DNA of 64,000 nt from JBNFVY01 sp049943335 (GTDB taxonomy: Bacteria; Pseudomonadota; Alphaproteobacteria; Rhodobacterales; Rhodobacteraceae), in assembly GCF_049943335.1 (NCBI RefSeq), contig NZ_JBNFVY010000001.1, forward strand, positions 620,001 through 684,000, in the 5' to 3' direction. Position numbers and translations under genes: made by a program. Positions 35,761 through 44,390 of this stretch are shown here, piece by piece. Below the pieces are notes generated by a model that had not been told where the DNA came from, made no database searches, and saw only the letters and a list, made by a program, of their open reading frames with translations. The first letter of the stretch is position 1; every line of letters starts with the position of its first letter.

Positions 35761-37011
35761 ATGAAACGTACACTTACCCTTCTGGCCATGACTTGCGGCG
35801 CGCCTGCATTTGCCGGCCCGGCTGACGTCTTGGTCACCTATGCCAATATTGCACATGCAGGTTACGAAGACAGCCTTCACACCGCCCAAGGCCTGCGCGA
35901 CGCTATCGACGCGCTGTTGGCGAAACCGTCAGACGCGACTTTGCAAGCGGCCCGCGCTGCGTGGATACAGGCCCGCGTGCCCTATCAGCAGACCGAAGTG
36001 TTCCGCTTTGGCAATGCGATCGTGGATGACTGGGAAGGCAAGGTGAACGCGTGGCCGCTGGACGAGGGCCTGATTGACTATGTGGATGCGTCCTATGGCG
36101 GGGCGAGCGATGAAAACGAATACGCCGCGCTGAACGTGATAGCCAACCCCAGCTTTACCCTTTCAGGCGAAACCATCGACGCAAGCCAGATTACACCCGA
36201 ACTGATCGAAGGCACCCTGCAAGAGGCCGACGCAGTCGAAGCAAACGTGGCTTCGGGCTATCACGCGATTGAATTCCTGCTCTGGGGGCAGGATCTGAAT
36301 GGCACCGACCACGGCGCGGGCGACCGGCCCTACACTGATTACGCCGCGGGCGATGACTGTACCAATGGCAACTGTGACCGCCGCGGGCAGTACTTGCGCG
36401 CTTCGACCGATCTTCTGATCAGCGATCTGGAATGGATGACCGCGCAATGGGCCGACGGCGGCGCCGCGCGTCAAGCGGTGACGGGCGACGAGCAGGCCGG
36501 GCTTGTGGCCATCCTGACTGGAATGGGCAGCCTGTCATACGGTGAACAGGCCGGCGAACGGATGAAGCTGGGCGTCATGTTGAACGACCCCGAAGAGGAA
36601 CATGACTGTTTTTCGGACAACACCCATAACAGTCATTTTTACGACGGGCTGGGCATTCGGAACGTCTATTTCGGGGAATACGTCCGCGCGGATGGCACGA
36701 TCGTGACGGCCGAAAGCCTGTCTTCGCTGGTGGCCGCGGCGGATGCCGATGTCGATGCCGCGCTGCGCGCGTCGCTGAATGCGACGATGGTCGAGCTGGG
36801 CCAGATCAAGGCCGCAGCCGAGGCCGGGTTCTCGTATGACCAGATGCTTGAACAGGGCAACGCAGACGGCGAGGCGCTGATCATGTCGGCGGTCGACGCA
36901 CTTGTTGCCCAGACCCGTGATATCGAACGCGCTGTGACCGCACTCAACCTCGATCAGATCGGATTTGAAGGCTCGGACAGTCTTGATGATCCGAACGCAG
37001 TGTTCCAATAA
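35761..37011 (+). CDS. Imelysin-family (ICMP-like) periplasmic iron protein
   Basis: A 416-residue secreted protein with signal peptide (cut after AFA, residue 18). The GxHxxE metal-site motif of the imelysin/EfeO-M75 family is present as GYHAIEFLLWGQD (about 160-172), and the second repeat contains HNSHFYDGLGIRNVYFGEY. Members bind iron or haem in the periplasm or on the surface and act in iron uptake. It stands before a di-haem oxidoreductase and a second imelysin, the usual arrangement in alphaproteobacteria. Unlike classic imelysin, no peptidase activity is expected. Confidence 0.9.
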   Translation: MKRTLTLLAMTCGAPAFAGPADVLVTYANIAHAGYEDSLHTAQGLRDAIDALLAKPSDATLQAARAAWIQARVPYQQTEVFRFGNAIVDDWEGKVNAWPLDEGLIDYVDASYGGASDENEYAALNVIANPSFTLSGETIDASQITPELIEGTLQEADAVEANVASGYHAIEFLLWGQDLNGTDHGAGDRPYTDYAAGDDCTNGNCDRRGQYLRASTDLLISDLEWMTAQWADGGAARQAVTGDEQAGLVAILTGMGSLSYGEQAGERMKLGVMLNDPEEEHDCFSDNTHNSHFYDGLGIRNVYFGEYVRADGTIVTAESLSSLVAAADADVDAALRASLNATMVELGQIKAAAEAGFSYDQMLEQGNADGEALIMSAVDALVAQTRDIERAVTALNLDQIGFEGSDSLDDPNAVFQ

Positions 37012-37504
37012 GGCCGAAAAGGACATTCGTTGTTTCACGCAGATCGGGAAAGTGAGTTTACCGCAAAAAGCCTGTTTTGGCCGACCTGCAGGGCTATGGA
37101 AGGTTGGGGTGTTGGCAACATCCCAGCCAATTCACGGGTGGAAAGCGCCGAAGGTTTCGCGCCAAACCGTCAAGCTGACTGGACGGAACATTTGTCGGGA
37201 CGGTCAATCAGGTTCGCAAAAGCGAGATCCGATGTTGATCAGGGAAACTGGTGTGAAACGCTGCATGCAGATCTGGCGGCCGGGCGCTCTGCGCGCGACC
37301 GCTATGTCATAGCGCGCAGCGGCAACGAAAAAGGCGGGCGCGCCGCTGCCCCGTTTACTCTGGTCCAGAAGCGGGGCGCTTATGAAAGGGGCCGCAATAT
37401 CGCCCTGGAAGCAACGACAAGTTGATGGCGCACCGGGCAGGCAAGACGGAATGAACGACAGACCCCGGGCCAAAGGGCCGGGGCTTTGAAATGAAAGGCG
37501 CAAG
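37012..37504. other. 490-base gap inside the iron operon
   Basis: No convincing gene. A 131-codon plus-strand frame (37030-37425) lacks a ribosome site and resembles no family. A hairpin (37463-37483) lies just ahead of the next gene. The other genes of this operon are separated by 14 bases or fewer, so a gap this long is unusual and could hold an sRNA, a processing region or the remains of a lost gene. Confidence 0.5.
37463..37483 (+). promoter_or_regulatory. GC-rich hairpin upstream of the di-haem oxidoreductase gene
   Basis: CCCCGG (37463-37468) pairs with CCGGGG (37478-37483), extended by a short inner CC/GG pair around AAA, and is followed by CTTTG. It is a weak terminator or mRNA-processing element ending about 20 bases before the next start codon. 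Confidence 0.45.
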
Positions 37505-39049
37505 ATGCGCACCATGATGTTTGTGGCGGCCCTTTTGTTGGCCGGGACTGCCTTGGCTGGCGACAGGCCAGTTCTGAACGATCTTCATCTGAACATAGTC
37601 CCGCGTACAAGTGATGAGATTGCGCGCATCGCCAAAGCGACCCGCCAGACCAAAGATTTCACCGCGCCCGAACCGTTCGAAAACAACCCGGCCGGTGCGG
37701 CAACGGTGCGGGCACGCACAGGGACAGATGCCTTTTCCCATCCGTCAGAAAACATCAGCTTTGCGCGGGAACTGGATTTCAAGCTGGGCAACGGGTTGTT
37801 CAAAAAGCTGTGGGTGACTTCGCCATCCTCGACTTTGGCGTCCGACGGGCTGGGTCCTGTTTATAACGCGCGATCTTGCCAGCGCTGCCACCTCAAGGAT
37901 GGGCGGGGGCACACGCCCGAGGGCCCGGACGACAGCGCTGTGTCGATGTTCCTGCGCCTGTCGGTTCCTGCCCCGCAAGATGATCCGCTAACGCAGTTAG
38001 AGGCCTATCTGACCAAGCTGGGCGATGATGTGGATCGCACCCGGCCTGAACCGGCCTATGGCGGGCAGTTGCAGGATTTCGCCGTCGCGGGGCACGCCGC
38101 CGAAGGCCAGATGCGGATTGCCTATACGCAGCGCGAGGTGCCGCTGTCGGGCGACGAGGTGGCAACGCTGCGTGTGCCGTCTTATAGCATCGACAATCTT
38201 GGCTACGGGCCTTTGGCGCCGGATGTGCAGATCAGCCCGCGCGTGGCCCCTCCGATGATCGGGCTGGGCCTTCTCGAAGCGATCCCGGCGGCGGACATTT
38301 TGGCACATGCCGATCCCGACGACGAAGATGGCGACGGTATTTCCGGCAAGCCCCAGATCGTCTGGTCGGCGGTCCACAACCAGCCCATGCTGGGACGCTT
38401 TGGCTGGAAGGCAGGCAATGTTTCCGTGCTGGAACAGAGCGCCAGTGCTTTTCTGGGCGACATCGGAATTTCGAACCCGGTGTTCGATGGTGCCGCCGGC
38501 GATTGTACCATTGCGCAAGAGGTGTGCTTGCGCGGTCCGCATGGTGACAACGACGCGCGCGGCACAGAAGTGGACGCCGAGGGGCTGGAACTGGTGGCCT
38601 TTTATTCGCGCAACCTTGGCGTGCCTGCGCGGCGCGACATGGACGCGCCAGGCGTACTGCATGGCAAACAGGTGTTTTATGACACCGGCTGCGTGTCTTG
38701 CCACACGCCCAAACACGTCACTCACCGGCTGGTCGATCAACCCGAACAGAGCTTTCAGTTGATCTGGCCCTATACCGACCTGCTGCTGCACGACATGGGC
38801 GAAGGGCTGGCTGACAACCGCCCTGAGGGCCGGGCGAGCGGCCGTGAATGGCGCACGCCTCCGCTTTGGGGTATCGGGATGACCCAAAACGTGAACGGAC
38901 ACACCCAGTTTTTGCATGATGGGCGCGCGCGCTCGCTTCTGGAAGCCATCTTGTGGCATGGTGGAGAAGCCGAGCCGCAGCGCGATGCCGTGGTAGCAAT
39001 GGACCCCGCAGACCGCGCTGCCCTGATCGAATTTCTGGAGTCGCTATGA
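37505..39049 (+). CDS. Di-haem oxidoreductase (DHOR/DUF1111 family)
   Basis: A 514-residue secreted c-type cytochrome-like protein. After the signal peptide (cut after ALA) come two haem-attachment motifs, CQRCH (about residue 124) and CVSCH (about residue 398). The arrangement matches the putative thiol oxidoreductase/DUF1111 family that is often encoded beside imelysins. It may oxidise or reduce iron during uptake, which is inference. GAAAGG precedes the ATG. The stop overlaps the next gene. Confidence 0.88.
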   Translation: MRTMMFVAALLLAGTALAGDRPVLNDLHLNIVPRTSDEIARIAKATRQTKDFTAPEPFENNPAGAATVRARTGTDAFSHPSENISFARELDFKLGNGLFKKLWVTSPSSTLASDGLGPVYNARSCQRCHLKDGRGHTPEGPDDSAVSMFLRLSVPAPQDDPLTQLEAYLTKLGDDVDRTRPEPAYGGQLQDFAVAGHAAEGQMRIAYTQREVPLSGDEVATLRVPSYSIDNLGYGPLAPDVQISPRVAPPMIGLGLLEAIPAADILAHADPDDEDGDGISGKPQIVWSAVHNQPMLGRFGWKAGNVSVLEQSASAFLGDIGISNPVFDGAAGDCTIAQEVCLRGPHGDNDARGTEVDAEGLELVAFYSRNLGVPARRDMDAPGVLHGKQVFYDTGCVSCHTPKHVTHRLVDQPEQSFQLIWPYTDLLLHDMGEGLADNRPEGRASGREWRTPPLWGIGMTQNVNGHTQFLHDGRARSLLEAILWHGGEAEPQRDAVVAMDPADRAALIEFLESL

Positions 39050-40023
39050 TGCGCAAATTCCTGTTGGTAGCGCTGCTGGCCGCAACCCCCGCGACCGCAG
39101 ATGTGCCTGAGGTCGTGACGGATCATATCCTGCCCGGCGTTGCACGGTTTGCACAAGCCGCCGAGACGCTATCGATCACCGCCGCGCGCGATTGCACCGC
39201 CGATTCTGTGATTCCCGCCTATCACGCCGCGTTCGATGCGTGGTTGGGGATCAGCCACCTGACGTTCGGTCCGTTGGAAACGGATGGGCGCGGCCTGACC
39301 ATTGCCTTTTGGCCCGACACGCGCGGCGTTGTGGGCCGGACCGTGGCCGGGTTGATCGCCGCGCAGGATCCAGTGGTCGAAAACCCTCAAGCCTTCCAAG
39401 AGGTGTCGATCGCCGGACGGGGATTGTTCGCGCTAGAGCGGGTGCTGTTTGGCGAATCCTATGGCCCGGACCACTACGCGTGCCGTCTTGTGCAGGCGCA
39501 AGCGGGCGATCTCGGCAGGATGGCGCAAGCGATTGACGCGGATTGGGCTGACTACGCGCAGGTCATGCTGAGCGCGGGCGACCCGGGCAACAACATTTAT
39601 CTGAGCGCAGGCGAAGCGGGGCAGGCGCTCTATACCGCGCTGATGACGGGGTTGGAATTCAACAAGGATCAGCGCATTGGCCGCCCTTTGGGCACATTCG
39701 AGCGCCCGCGCCCACGCCGGGCCGAGGCCTATCGTTCCGGGCGCTCGCTGCGCAATGTGGCCCTGTCGCTTGTGGCGCTGCAGGACATGGTGCAGGCGCT
39801 GTCCGATACGGCCACTCCCGCAACCGATGATGCGTTCCAGACCGCGTTCGATCAGATCGAGTCGCTCGACGATCCGGTCTTTGCCGGCGTGTCTGACCCT
39901 GTTGGCCGCCTCAAGGTTGAAATCCTTGGGCAAAAGATCGCTTTCGTGCAAGATGCTGTTACGACAGAAGTCGGTGTGCCCATGGGGCTGTCCCAGGGGT
40001 TCAATTCGGCGGATGGGGACTAG
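39046..40023 (+). CDS. Second imelysin-family protein
   Basis: A 325-residue secreted protein with signal peptide (cut after TADA). It lacks the full GxHxxE motif: the equivalent region reads GRGLFALERVLFGESY, so the histidine is replaced and only the glutamate remains. This is the known divergent partner of the imelysin/DHOR cluster (peptidase M75-like). The ATG overlaps the DHOR stop and follows GGAG; the DUF1513 gene starts 2 bases later. Confidence 0.83.
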   Translation: MMRKFLLVALLAATPATADVPEVVTDHILPGVARFAQAAETLSITAARDCTADSVIPAYHAAFDAWLGISHLTFGPLETDGRGLTIAFWPDTRGVVGRTVAGLIAAQDPVVENPQAFQEVSIAGRGLFALERVLFGESYGPDHYACRLVQAQAGDLGRMAQAIDADWADYAQVMLSAGDPGNNIYLSAGEAGQALYTALMTGLEFNKDQRIGRPLGTFERPRPRRAEAYRSGRSLRNVALSLVALQDMVQALSDTATPATDDAFQTAFDQIESLDDPVFAGVSDPVGRLKVEILGQKIAFVQDAVTTEVGVPMGLSQGFNSADGD

Positions 40024-40025
40024 CG

Positions 40026-41099
40026 ATGAAACGACGTCATTTCCTGGCGGGCATGGCGGCAGCCGCCGCAGCGCCGGGGTTGAGCTGGGCCGATGCGGGC
40101 TCGCCGATCCTTTTGGCTGCAGCGCGCGAGGCTGCGGGCGGCTATGCACTGTTTGGAATTGCAGCAGACGGATCGGATGCGTTCCGCGTCCCGCTTCCTG
40201 ATCGCGGTCATGCCGCTGCCGCCCATCCCACGCACCCCGAAGCCGTGGCATTCGCCCGCCGCCCGGGTCGTTTTGCGCTGGTGATCGATTGCGTCAGCGG
40301 CAAGGTCCTGCGCGAGATTGAGGCCCCAGAGGGGCGCCATTTCTATGGCCACGGCGCTTTCATTGAAGATGGCGAAATCCTGTGCACGACCGAAAACGAT
40401 TTCAGCACAGGCGAAGGGCGGATCGGCTTTTGGGCCCGCTCAGAAAACTGGACCCGGATCGGCGATATCAAGACCCACGGCATCGGCCCGCATGACGTCA
40501 AGCGGATGGCCAATGACGTCCTGGTCGTGGCCAATGGCGGCATTCGCACCCATCCTGACAAGGGACGCGACAAGCTGAACCTGATGACAATGGAACCCAG
40601 CCTGACTTATCTGACACCGCAGGGAGAAATGCTGGAGCAGGTGGTGCTGCCGTATGAACTGCACCACAATTCCATCCGTCATCTTGCGCTGGGACCGGAC
40701 GGGTTGGTGGCCTTTGCCATGCAATGGCAAGGCGATCCATCAGCGGTGGTGCCTTTGTTGGGATTACATCGGCGTGGGCAAGCGGCCGCGCTGGCCAAGG
40801 TGCCCCCACACGAAGGCGCCGGGATGAAGGGCTATGCCGGATCAGTTGCGATCGACCGCACCGGACGACAGGTGGCGATCACATCGCCGCGCGGGGGCAA
40901 GGTTCAGGTTTTTGACGCGCGCGGGCGGTTTTCGCATTCTGTTGCGCGCGGGGATGTCTGTGGGATCGCGCCCGCACCTGATGGTTTTTTTCTGTCGGAT
41001 GGGGCCGGCGCGCTGACCTGCGTGACCGACCACATCATCCCCCTACGCGTGGCTGAAGCGCGCGCTTGGGACAACCACCTGATCGAAGTCGGCGCCTGA
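40026..41099 (+). CDS. DUF1513 family periplasmic protein
   Basis: A 357-residue protein with a twin-arginine-type leader (MKRRHFLAGMAAAAAAPGLS), implying folded export, possibly with cofactor. The body looks like a beta-propeller with repeated segments (HGAFIEDGEILCTTEND, GIGPHDVKRM, HHNSIRHLALGPDG). DUF1513 proteins close the imelysin/DHOR operon in many proteobacteria and are thought to help in iron acquisition; the reaction is unknown. It ends the operon. Confidence 0.87.
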   Translation: MKRRHFLAGMAAAAAAPGLSWADAGSPILLAAAREAAGGYALFGIAADGSDAFRVPLPDRGHAAAAHPTHPEAVAFARRPGRFALVIDCVSGKVLREIEAPEGRHFYGHGAFIEDGEILCTTENDFSTGEGRIGFWARSENWTRIGDIKTHGIGPHDVKRMANDVLVVANGGIRTHPDKGRDKLNLMTMEPSLTYLTPQGEMLEQVVLPYELHHNSIRHLALGPDGLVAFAMQWQGDPSAVVPLLGLHRRGQAAALAKVPPHEGAGMKGYAGSVAIDRTGRQVAITSPRGGKVQVFDARGRFSHSVARGDVCGIAPAPDGFFLSDGAGALTCVTDHIIPLRVAEARAWDNHLIEVGA

Positions 41100-41348
41100 A
41101 CGCGGTCACGCCATAGCCGGGGACTGCGCGCCCGCAGCGGCACCCATGTGATCTGCGACCAATCAGCACCATGGGGGACCGCACGGTCGAAAAGCGCACC
41201 AGCGGGGTAACGATGTGGGGCCGCGCGTGCACCGATTTCATTAATGCTGGATCCGAAAAAGGCACGAAACCTCCTGCATCGGGGCAAATTTTCGCCGCAG
41301 TTGATCGGCAACCTGAGCGGGACTTGAGATCTCGGATAGGAGGGTGGA

Positions 41349-41621
41349 ATGGACTATGTGCTTGCTACTCTTGCGGTCCCGAAAGGCGTCGACGACGTGG
41401 TGTTGCTGTTCATTGCAGGCAGTACGTTGGCACTATGTGGCGGCGCAGTTGCGCTGAAAGTGTTGCATGGGCGCGGTAAGGCCCGCAAACCTGCGCCCAA
41501 GGAAAAACTACCCAAAGTGGCGCTGCCACTGGCCGGTAGCGAGGACAGGCCCGGTGGCCGGTTTGCACGCAAGGGGCGCAACGAAGATCCCTTTATCACC
41601 CGTCTAAATCGGTTGACCTGA
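41349..41621 (+). CDS. Small membrane protein of unknown function
   Basis: A 90-residue protein with one membrane segment (about residues 15-38, VVLLFIAGSTLALCGGAVAL) and a basic, proline-rich cytoplasmic tail. A strong AGGAGG precedes the ATG. The next gene, also a small membrane-anchored protein, starts 24 bases later, so the two probably form an operon. No family recognised. Confidence 0.7.
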   Translation: MDYVLATLAVPKGVDDVVLLFIAGSTLALCGGAVALKVLHGRGKARKPAPKEKLPKVALPLAGSEDRPGGRFARKGRNEDPFITRLNRLT

Positions 41622-41645
41622 CCATCCTTTGAGTACGAGCGCACG

Positions 41646-42029
41646 ATGCTGAAAACGGTAATCTACGCGATCGGGGTGACCCTTTCGACATTGGCATTCC
41701 TCTATTTCGGCGGCTACGACCGCCAGAAGGAAGTCACCGCGACCAATCAAAATGCGTTTCAGGACGCTGGATTGATCGCGCAGCACAAAGGCCTGTCGGA
41801 CGAAGCTATGGGCCGGGGCGGAATGGCCAACGGTTGGTTTGGAGCGATTGCCGGGCTCGGCGACGGGCCCAAGAAAATCAAGGTCGAGGGGGTGGCACCC
41901 GCCGAGGGTGCCTTGCCCAAGTACACCATTTTGCCGCGCCAAGGGGTATTGCCCGAAAGCCGCCAGATGATCGCAAAATTGTCGGTCGAAGTTGCGGACG
42001 AGGGTGCCGCGCCGTCAGAAATCGACTGA
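41646..42029 (+). CDS. Small membrane-anchored protein of unknown function
   Basis: A 127-residue protein with an N-terminal membrane segment (about 5-22, VIYAIGVTLSTLAFLYFGG) and a soluble, mostly extracytoplasmic domain rich in Gly, Pro and Lys. It overlaps the convergent mipZ gene by 15 bases at its 3' end. Pairing with the preceding small protein suggests joint function; none is known to me. Confidence 0.7.
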   Translation: MLKTVIYAIGVTLSTLAFLYFGGYDRQKEVTATNQNAFQDAGLIAQHKGLSDEAMGRGGMANGWFGAIAGLGDGPKKIKVEGVAPAEGALPKYTILPRQGVLPESRQMIAKLSVEVADEGAAPSEID

Positions 42030-42827
42030 CACACCCGGCAGGTTCAATTCCTTCATCATCTCGCGCAGTTCTTGACGTGCGGCGACGTTTGAAATGTTCA
42101 TCTGGCCTTTCACACCGATGTCCCGCAGGTCGAGCAAGGTCAGGCCACGGGGGAACAGTTCACGGAAGATGACACGTTCTGAGAAGCCGGGGGCGACGCG
42201 GAAGCCGATGCGGCGCGAGAGATCTTGGAGCGCATCGCCAATTTTCTTTTTGTTGTGCATCTGTTGCGCGCCAAGACGGTTGCGCAGAACGATCCAGTCG
42301 ATCGGTTGCAGGCCAGCCTGCGCGCGAAGCTGGCGCGCGTTCCAGACCATTTCGGAATAGACCGAAGGGCCCTTGATTTTGTTCGTTTCGGCGTCGATAC
42401 GGGCCAGCAAATCGAAATCAATGAAACTGTCGTTCATCGGCGTGACCAGCGTGTCTGCCAAGGAGTGGGCCACCTGACTCAGGCGCGTATGACTGCCCGG
42501 ACAGTCGATGAGTATGAATTCTGCTTCGGATTCCAGCCCGGCGACGGCGGCTGACAGGCGTCGGTCGTAGATATTTTCGCCTTCGCGCAGCGCGGATTTA
42601 TCGATTTCCGGCAGTTCGCGATACTCGGGCGTGGGCAAGCTCAGCCCGTTCTTTTCGCAAAAGGCCAGACGATTTTCCACGAAGCGCCCAAAGGTTTTTT
42701 GCCGCAGGTCCAGATCGAGCACGCCAACGGAATGCCCCATGCGCGAAAGCGCGGTCGCGATATGCATCGACATCGTCGATTTTCCGGCGCCTCCCTTTTC
42801 GTTTCCCACTACGATGATATGCGCCAT
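42015..42827 (-). CDS. mipZ: Division-plane positioning ATPase MipZ
   Basis: A 270-residue ParA/MinD-family ATPase with the deviant Walker A KGGAGKST at the N-terminus, Walker B LIDCPG, and LDLDLRQKTFGRFVENR, typical of MipZ. In Caulobacter and relatives MipZ binds ParB at the pole and blocks FtsZ assembly near it, placing the septum at mid-cell. There is no parB neighbour here, as usual. It converges on the small membrane genes. Confidence 0.92.
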   Translation of the reverse strand: MAHIIVVGNEKGGAGKSTMSMHIATALSRMGHSVGVLDLDLRQKTFGRFVENRLAFCEKNGLSLPTPEYRELPEIDKSALREGENIYDRRLSAAVAGLESEAEFILIDCPGSHTRLSQVAHSLADTLVTPMNDSFIDFDLLARIDAETNKIKGPSVYSEMVWNARQLRAQAGLQPIDWIVLRNRLGAQQMHNKKKIGDALQDLSRRIGFRVAPGFSERVIFRELFPRGLTLLDLRDIGVKGQMNISNVAARQELREMMKELNLPGVSVDF

Positions 42828-42937
42828 GCTCTTCGCCCGTTGTCTACTAGGAACGCCCGGTGTCGGGGTTGGACCTACTCTATGTTGTGTTGCCGAATAT
42901 GGGAAGCGTCACGCAATGGTAAACCTTGCGGGCTGGA

Positions 42938-42970
42938 ACAAAAAAACGCCGCCCCGGTAAGGGCGGCGTT
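42938..42970 (-). terminator. Intrinsic terminator after rpmE
   Basis: A stem of ACGCCGCCC and GGGCGGCGT (42946-42954 with 42961-42969) around a short loop is followed on the minus strand by a run of seven U residues. It lies 23 bases past the rpmE stop. Confidence 0.9.
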
Positions 42971-42992
42971 CGGCAAGCTCTGCGCGGCGGGA

Positions 42993-43214
42993 TCAGAAAC
43001 CCAGGCCGGCGTACTTGTTTTTGAACTTCGACACGCGGCCACCGGTATCCATCAGGCGCGAGCTGCCACCCGTCCAAGCCGGGTGCGAGCTGGGGTCGAT
43101 GTCCAGTGCCAACTGGTCGCCTTCGGCGCCCCACGTCGATTTCATCTGCACCACAGTGCCGTCGGTCAGTTTGACGTCGATCAGGTGGTAATCGGGATGG
43201 GTGTCTTTTTTCAT
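42993..43214 (-). CDS. rpmE: 50S ribosomal protein L31
   Basis: A 73-residue L31 with MKKDTHPDYHLIDVKLTDGT at the N-terminus and HPAWTGGSSRLMDTGGRV near the middle. It lacks the CxxC zinc ribbon of C+ L31 forms, so it is the zinc-independent type common in alphaproteobacteria. It lies 11 bases after rplS and shares its transcript. Confidence 0.95.
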   Translation of the reverse strand: MKKDTHPDYHLIDVKLTDGTVVQMKSTWGAEGDQLALDIDPSSHPAWTGGSSRLMDTGGRVSKFKNKYAGLGF

Positions 43215-43225
43215 CGCGCCGATCC

Positions 43226-43612
43226 TTATGCGTCTGCGCCGCTTTTCAGCGGCTTGTAGTTGGTGACTTCTGCGATCCGGGCCGACTTGCCCCGACGCGA
43301 GCGGAGATAATACAGCTTGGCGCGGCGGACGCGGCCACGGCGCACAACGGTGATGCTGTCGATGTTGGTCGAATAAAGCGGGAACACGCGTTCGACGCCT
43401 TCGCCAAAGGAAATCTTGCGCACGGTGAACGAACCGGCGACGCCCTTGCCGTTCTTGCGGCTGATACAGACGCCTTCGTAGTTCTGAACACGGGTGCGGG
43501 TGCCTTCGGTCACCTTGTAACCGACGCGGATGGTGTCACCGGCCTTGAAATCCGGGATGTCTTTGGAAAGCTCGGCAATCTGCTCGGCTTCCAGCTGTGC
43601 GATCAGGTCCAT
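43226..43612 (-). CDS. rplS: 50S ribosomal protein L19
   Basis: A 128-residue L19: DFKAGDTIRVGYKVTEGTR, QNYEGVCISRKNGKG and RRGRVRRAKLYYLRSRRGKS are canonical. It lies at the 30S-50S interface. The start at 43612 gives the family N-terminus (MDLIAQLEAEQIAEL); longer frames extend into the leader. Unusually, the trmD gene expected directly upstream is separated by two inserted genes and a 260-base leader. Confidence 0.96.
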   Translation of the reverse strand: MDLIAQLEAEQIAELSKDIPDFKAGDTIRVGYKVTEGTRTRVQNYEGVCISRKNGKGVAGSFTVRKISFGEGVERVFPLYSTNIDSITVVRRGRVRRAKLYYLRSRRGKSARIAEVTNYKPLKSGADA

Positions 43613-43873
43613 CGCAATTCTCCATTTCTGCTCACGGTTTTTCCCGTGAAGGTGTGCCGCCTCAGAGCTCCGTGTCTTCTGCCGAGTCCGAAATTCCCTT
43701 GGTCTTTCAAGGGAGTCGCCCGCCGGAGAGTTCAGGTCGTCTTTGCTTTGCCATTCGGGGAGGCCTGAGTGCCGCTGAAGAAAGCAGGCGGGCCAATACC
43801 CAAACGTTCCGCGGGCCGATTCCGGCCCCGGACGGGCGGTGTATAGGCGGCGATGGCGCATCTGGCAAGGGTA
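43613..43873 (-). promoter_or_regulatory. Leader region of rplS with hairpins
   Basis: This 261-base stretch upstream of rplS encodes no protein I can support. On the minus strand it has at least two clean stem-loops: TCCCTTG/CAAGGGA (43695-43714) and CACGG/CCGTG (43633-43648), the latter about 20 bases before the start codon. It should contain the rplS-rpmE promoter and may be an autoregulatory ribosomal-protein leader. Confidence 0.5.
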
Positions 43874-44305
43874 TTAGCGCAGCACCATGTCAAAGCCGGG
43901 GATGTCTTCGAACCGGGCTTCGGTACGTCCCAGCCAAGCCAGCGCCTCCGCCGGAATTTGAAAAGCCGCACATCGTGTCTTGCCGGGGGTGATGTCGCAC
44001 AAGGTCGCGAACATCCGACACATTCCGAACACGCTTTCCTGGGGGGCAAACAATGCGATCTGCTTCTTTCCGGCAATGTCCAGTGTTGCTTCGTTGGCGA
44101 TACGTGCAAGTCGGCCCATGTCTTTGAAATCGAGATTATCCGAGGTCACACCAGACAAATCGCAAATTTCAGGCAGATCGGGGCGATATTCGGGCAAGGC
44201 TTTCATCTGGGCCAGTCCGATCTGCGCATCGACCAAAGTTTGCCTGCCGGTGAAAGAGATAAAGACCAGACGATTGTGATCAATCAAACGCGTGTGGACC
44301 TGCAT
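43874..44305 (-). CDS. STAS-like / unknown soluble protein
   Basis: A 143-residue soluble protein of alternating strands and helices (LVFISFTGRQTLVDAQIGL, then ICDLSGVTSDNLDF, KKQIALFAPQES), resembling the SpoIIAA-like fold seen in some alphaproteobacterial hypotheticals. The ATG at 44305 follows GGGGG; upstream in-frame ATGs (44335, 44347) lack ribosome sites. It lies 86 bases from marC on the same strand. Function unknown. Confidence 0.6.
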   Translation of the reverse strand: MQVHTRLIDHNRLVFISFTGRQTLVDAQIGLAQMKALPEYRPDLPEICDLSGVTSDNLDFKDMGRLARIANEATLDIAGKKQIALFAPQESVFGMCRMFATLCDITPGKTRCAAFQIPAEALAWLGRTEARFEDIPGFDMVLR

Positions 44306-44390
44306 GCCTGCCCCCAACTTGTGTTCCTTTAGCATGTGCAGTGCCATGGCGCGAGGCAAGCATTTTTGTTGCAAAGGAACGGGGGGATGA

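Noticed and set aside
37030..37425. 131-codon plus-strand frame in the imelysin-DHOR gap
   Set aside because: No ribosome site and composition unlike the neighbours; kept as an unexplained gap instead.
43613..43873. Longer rplS starting at 43861
   Set aside because: The added residues are not part of L19 and include the leader hairpins; the family start is at 43612.
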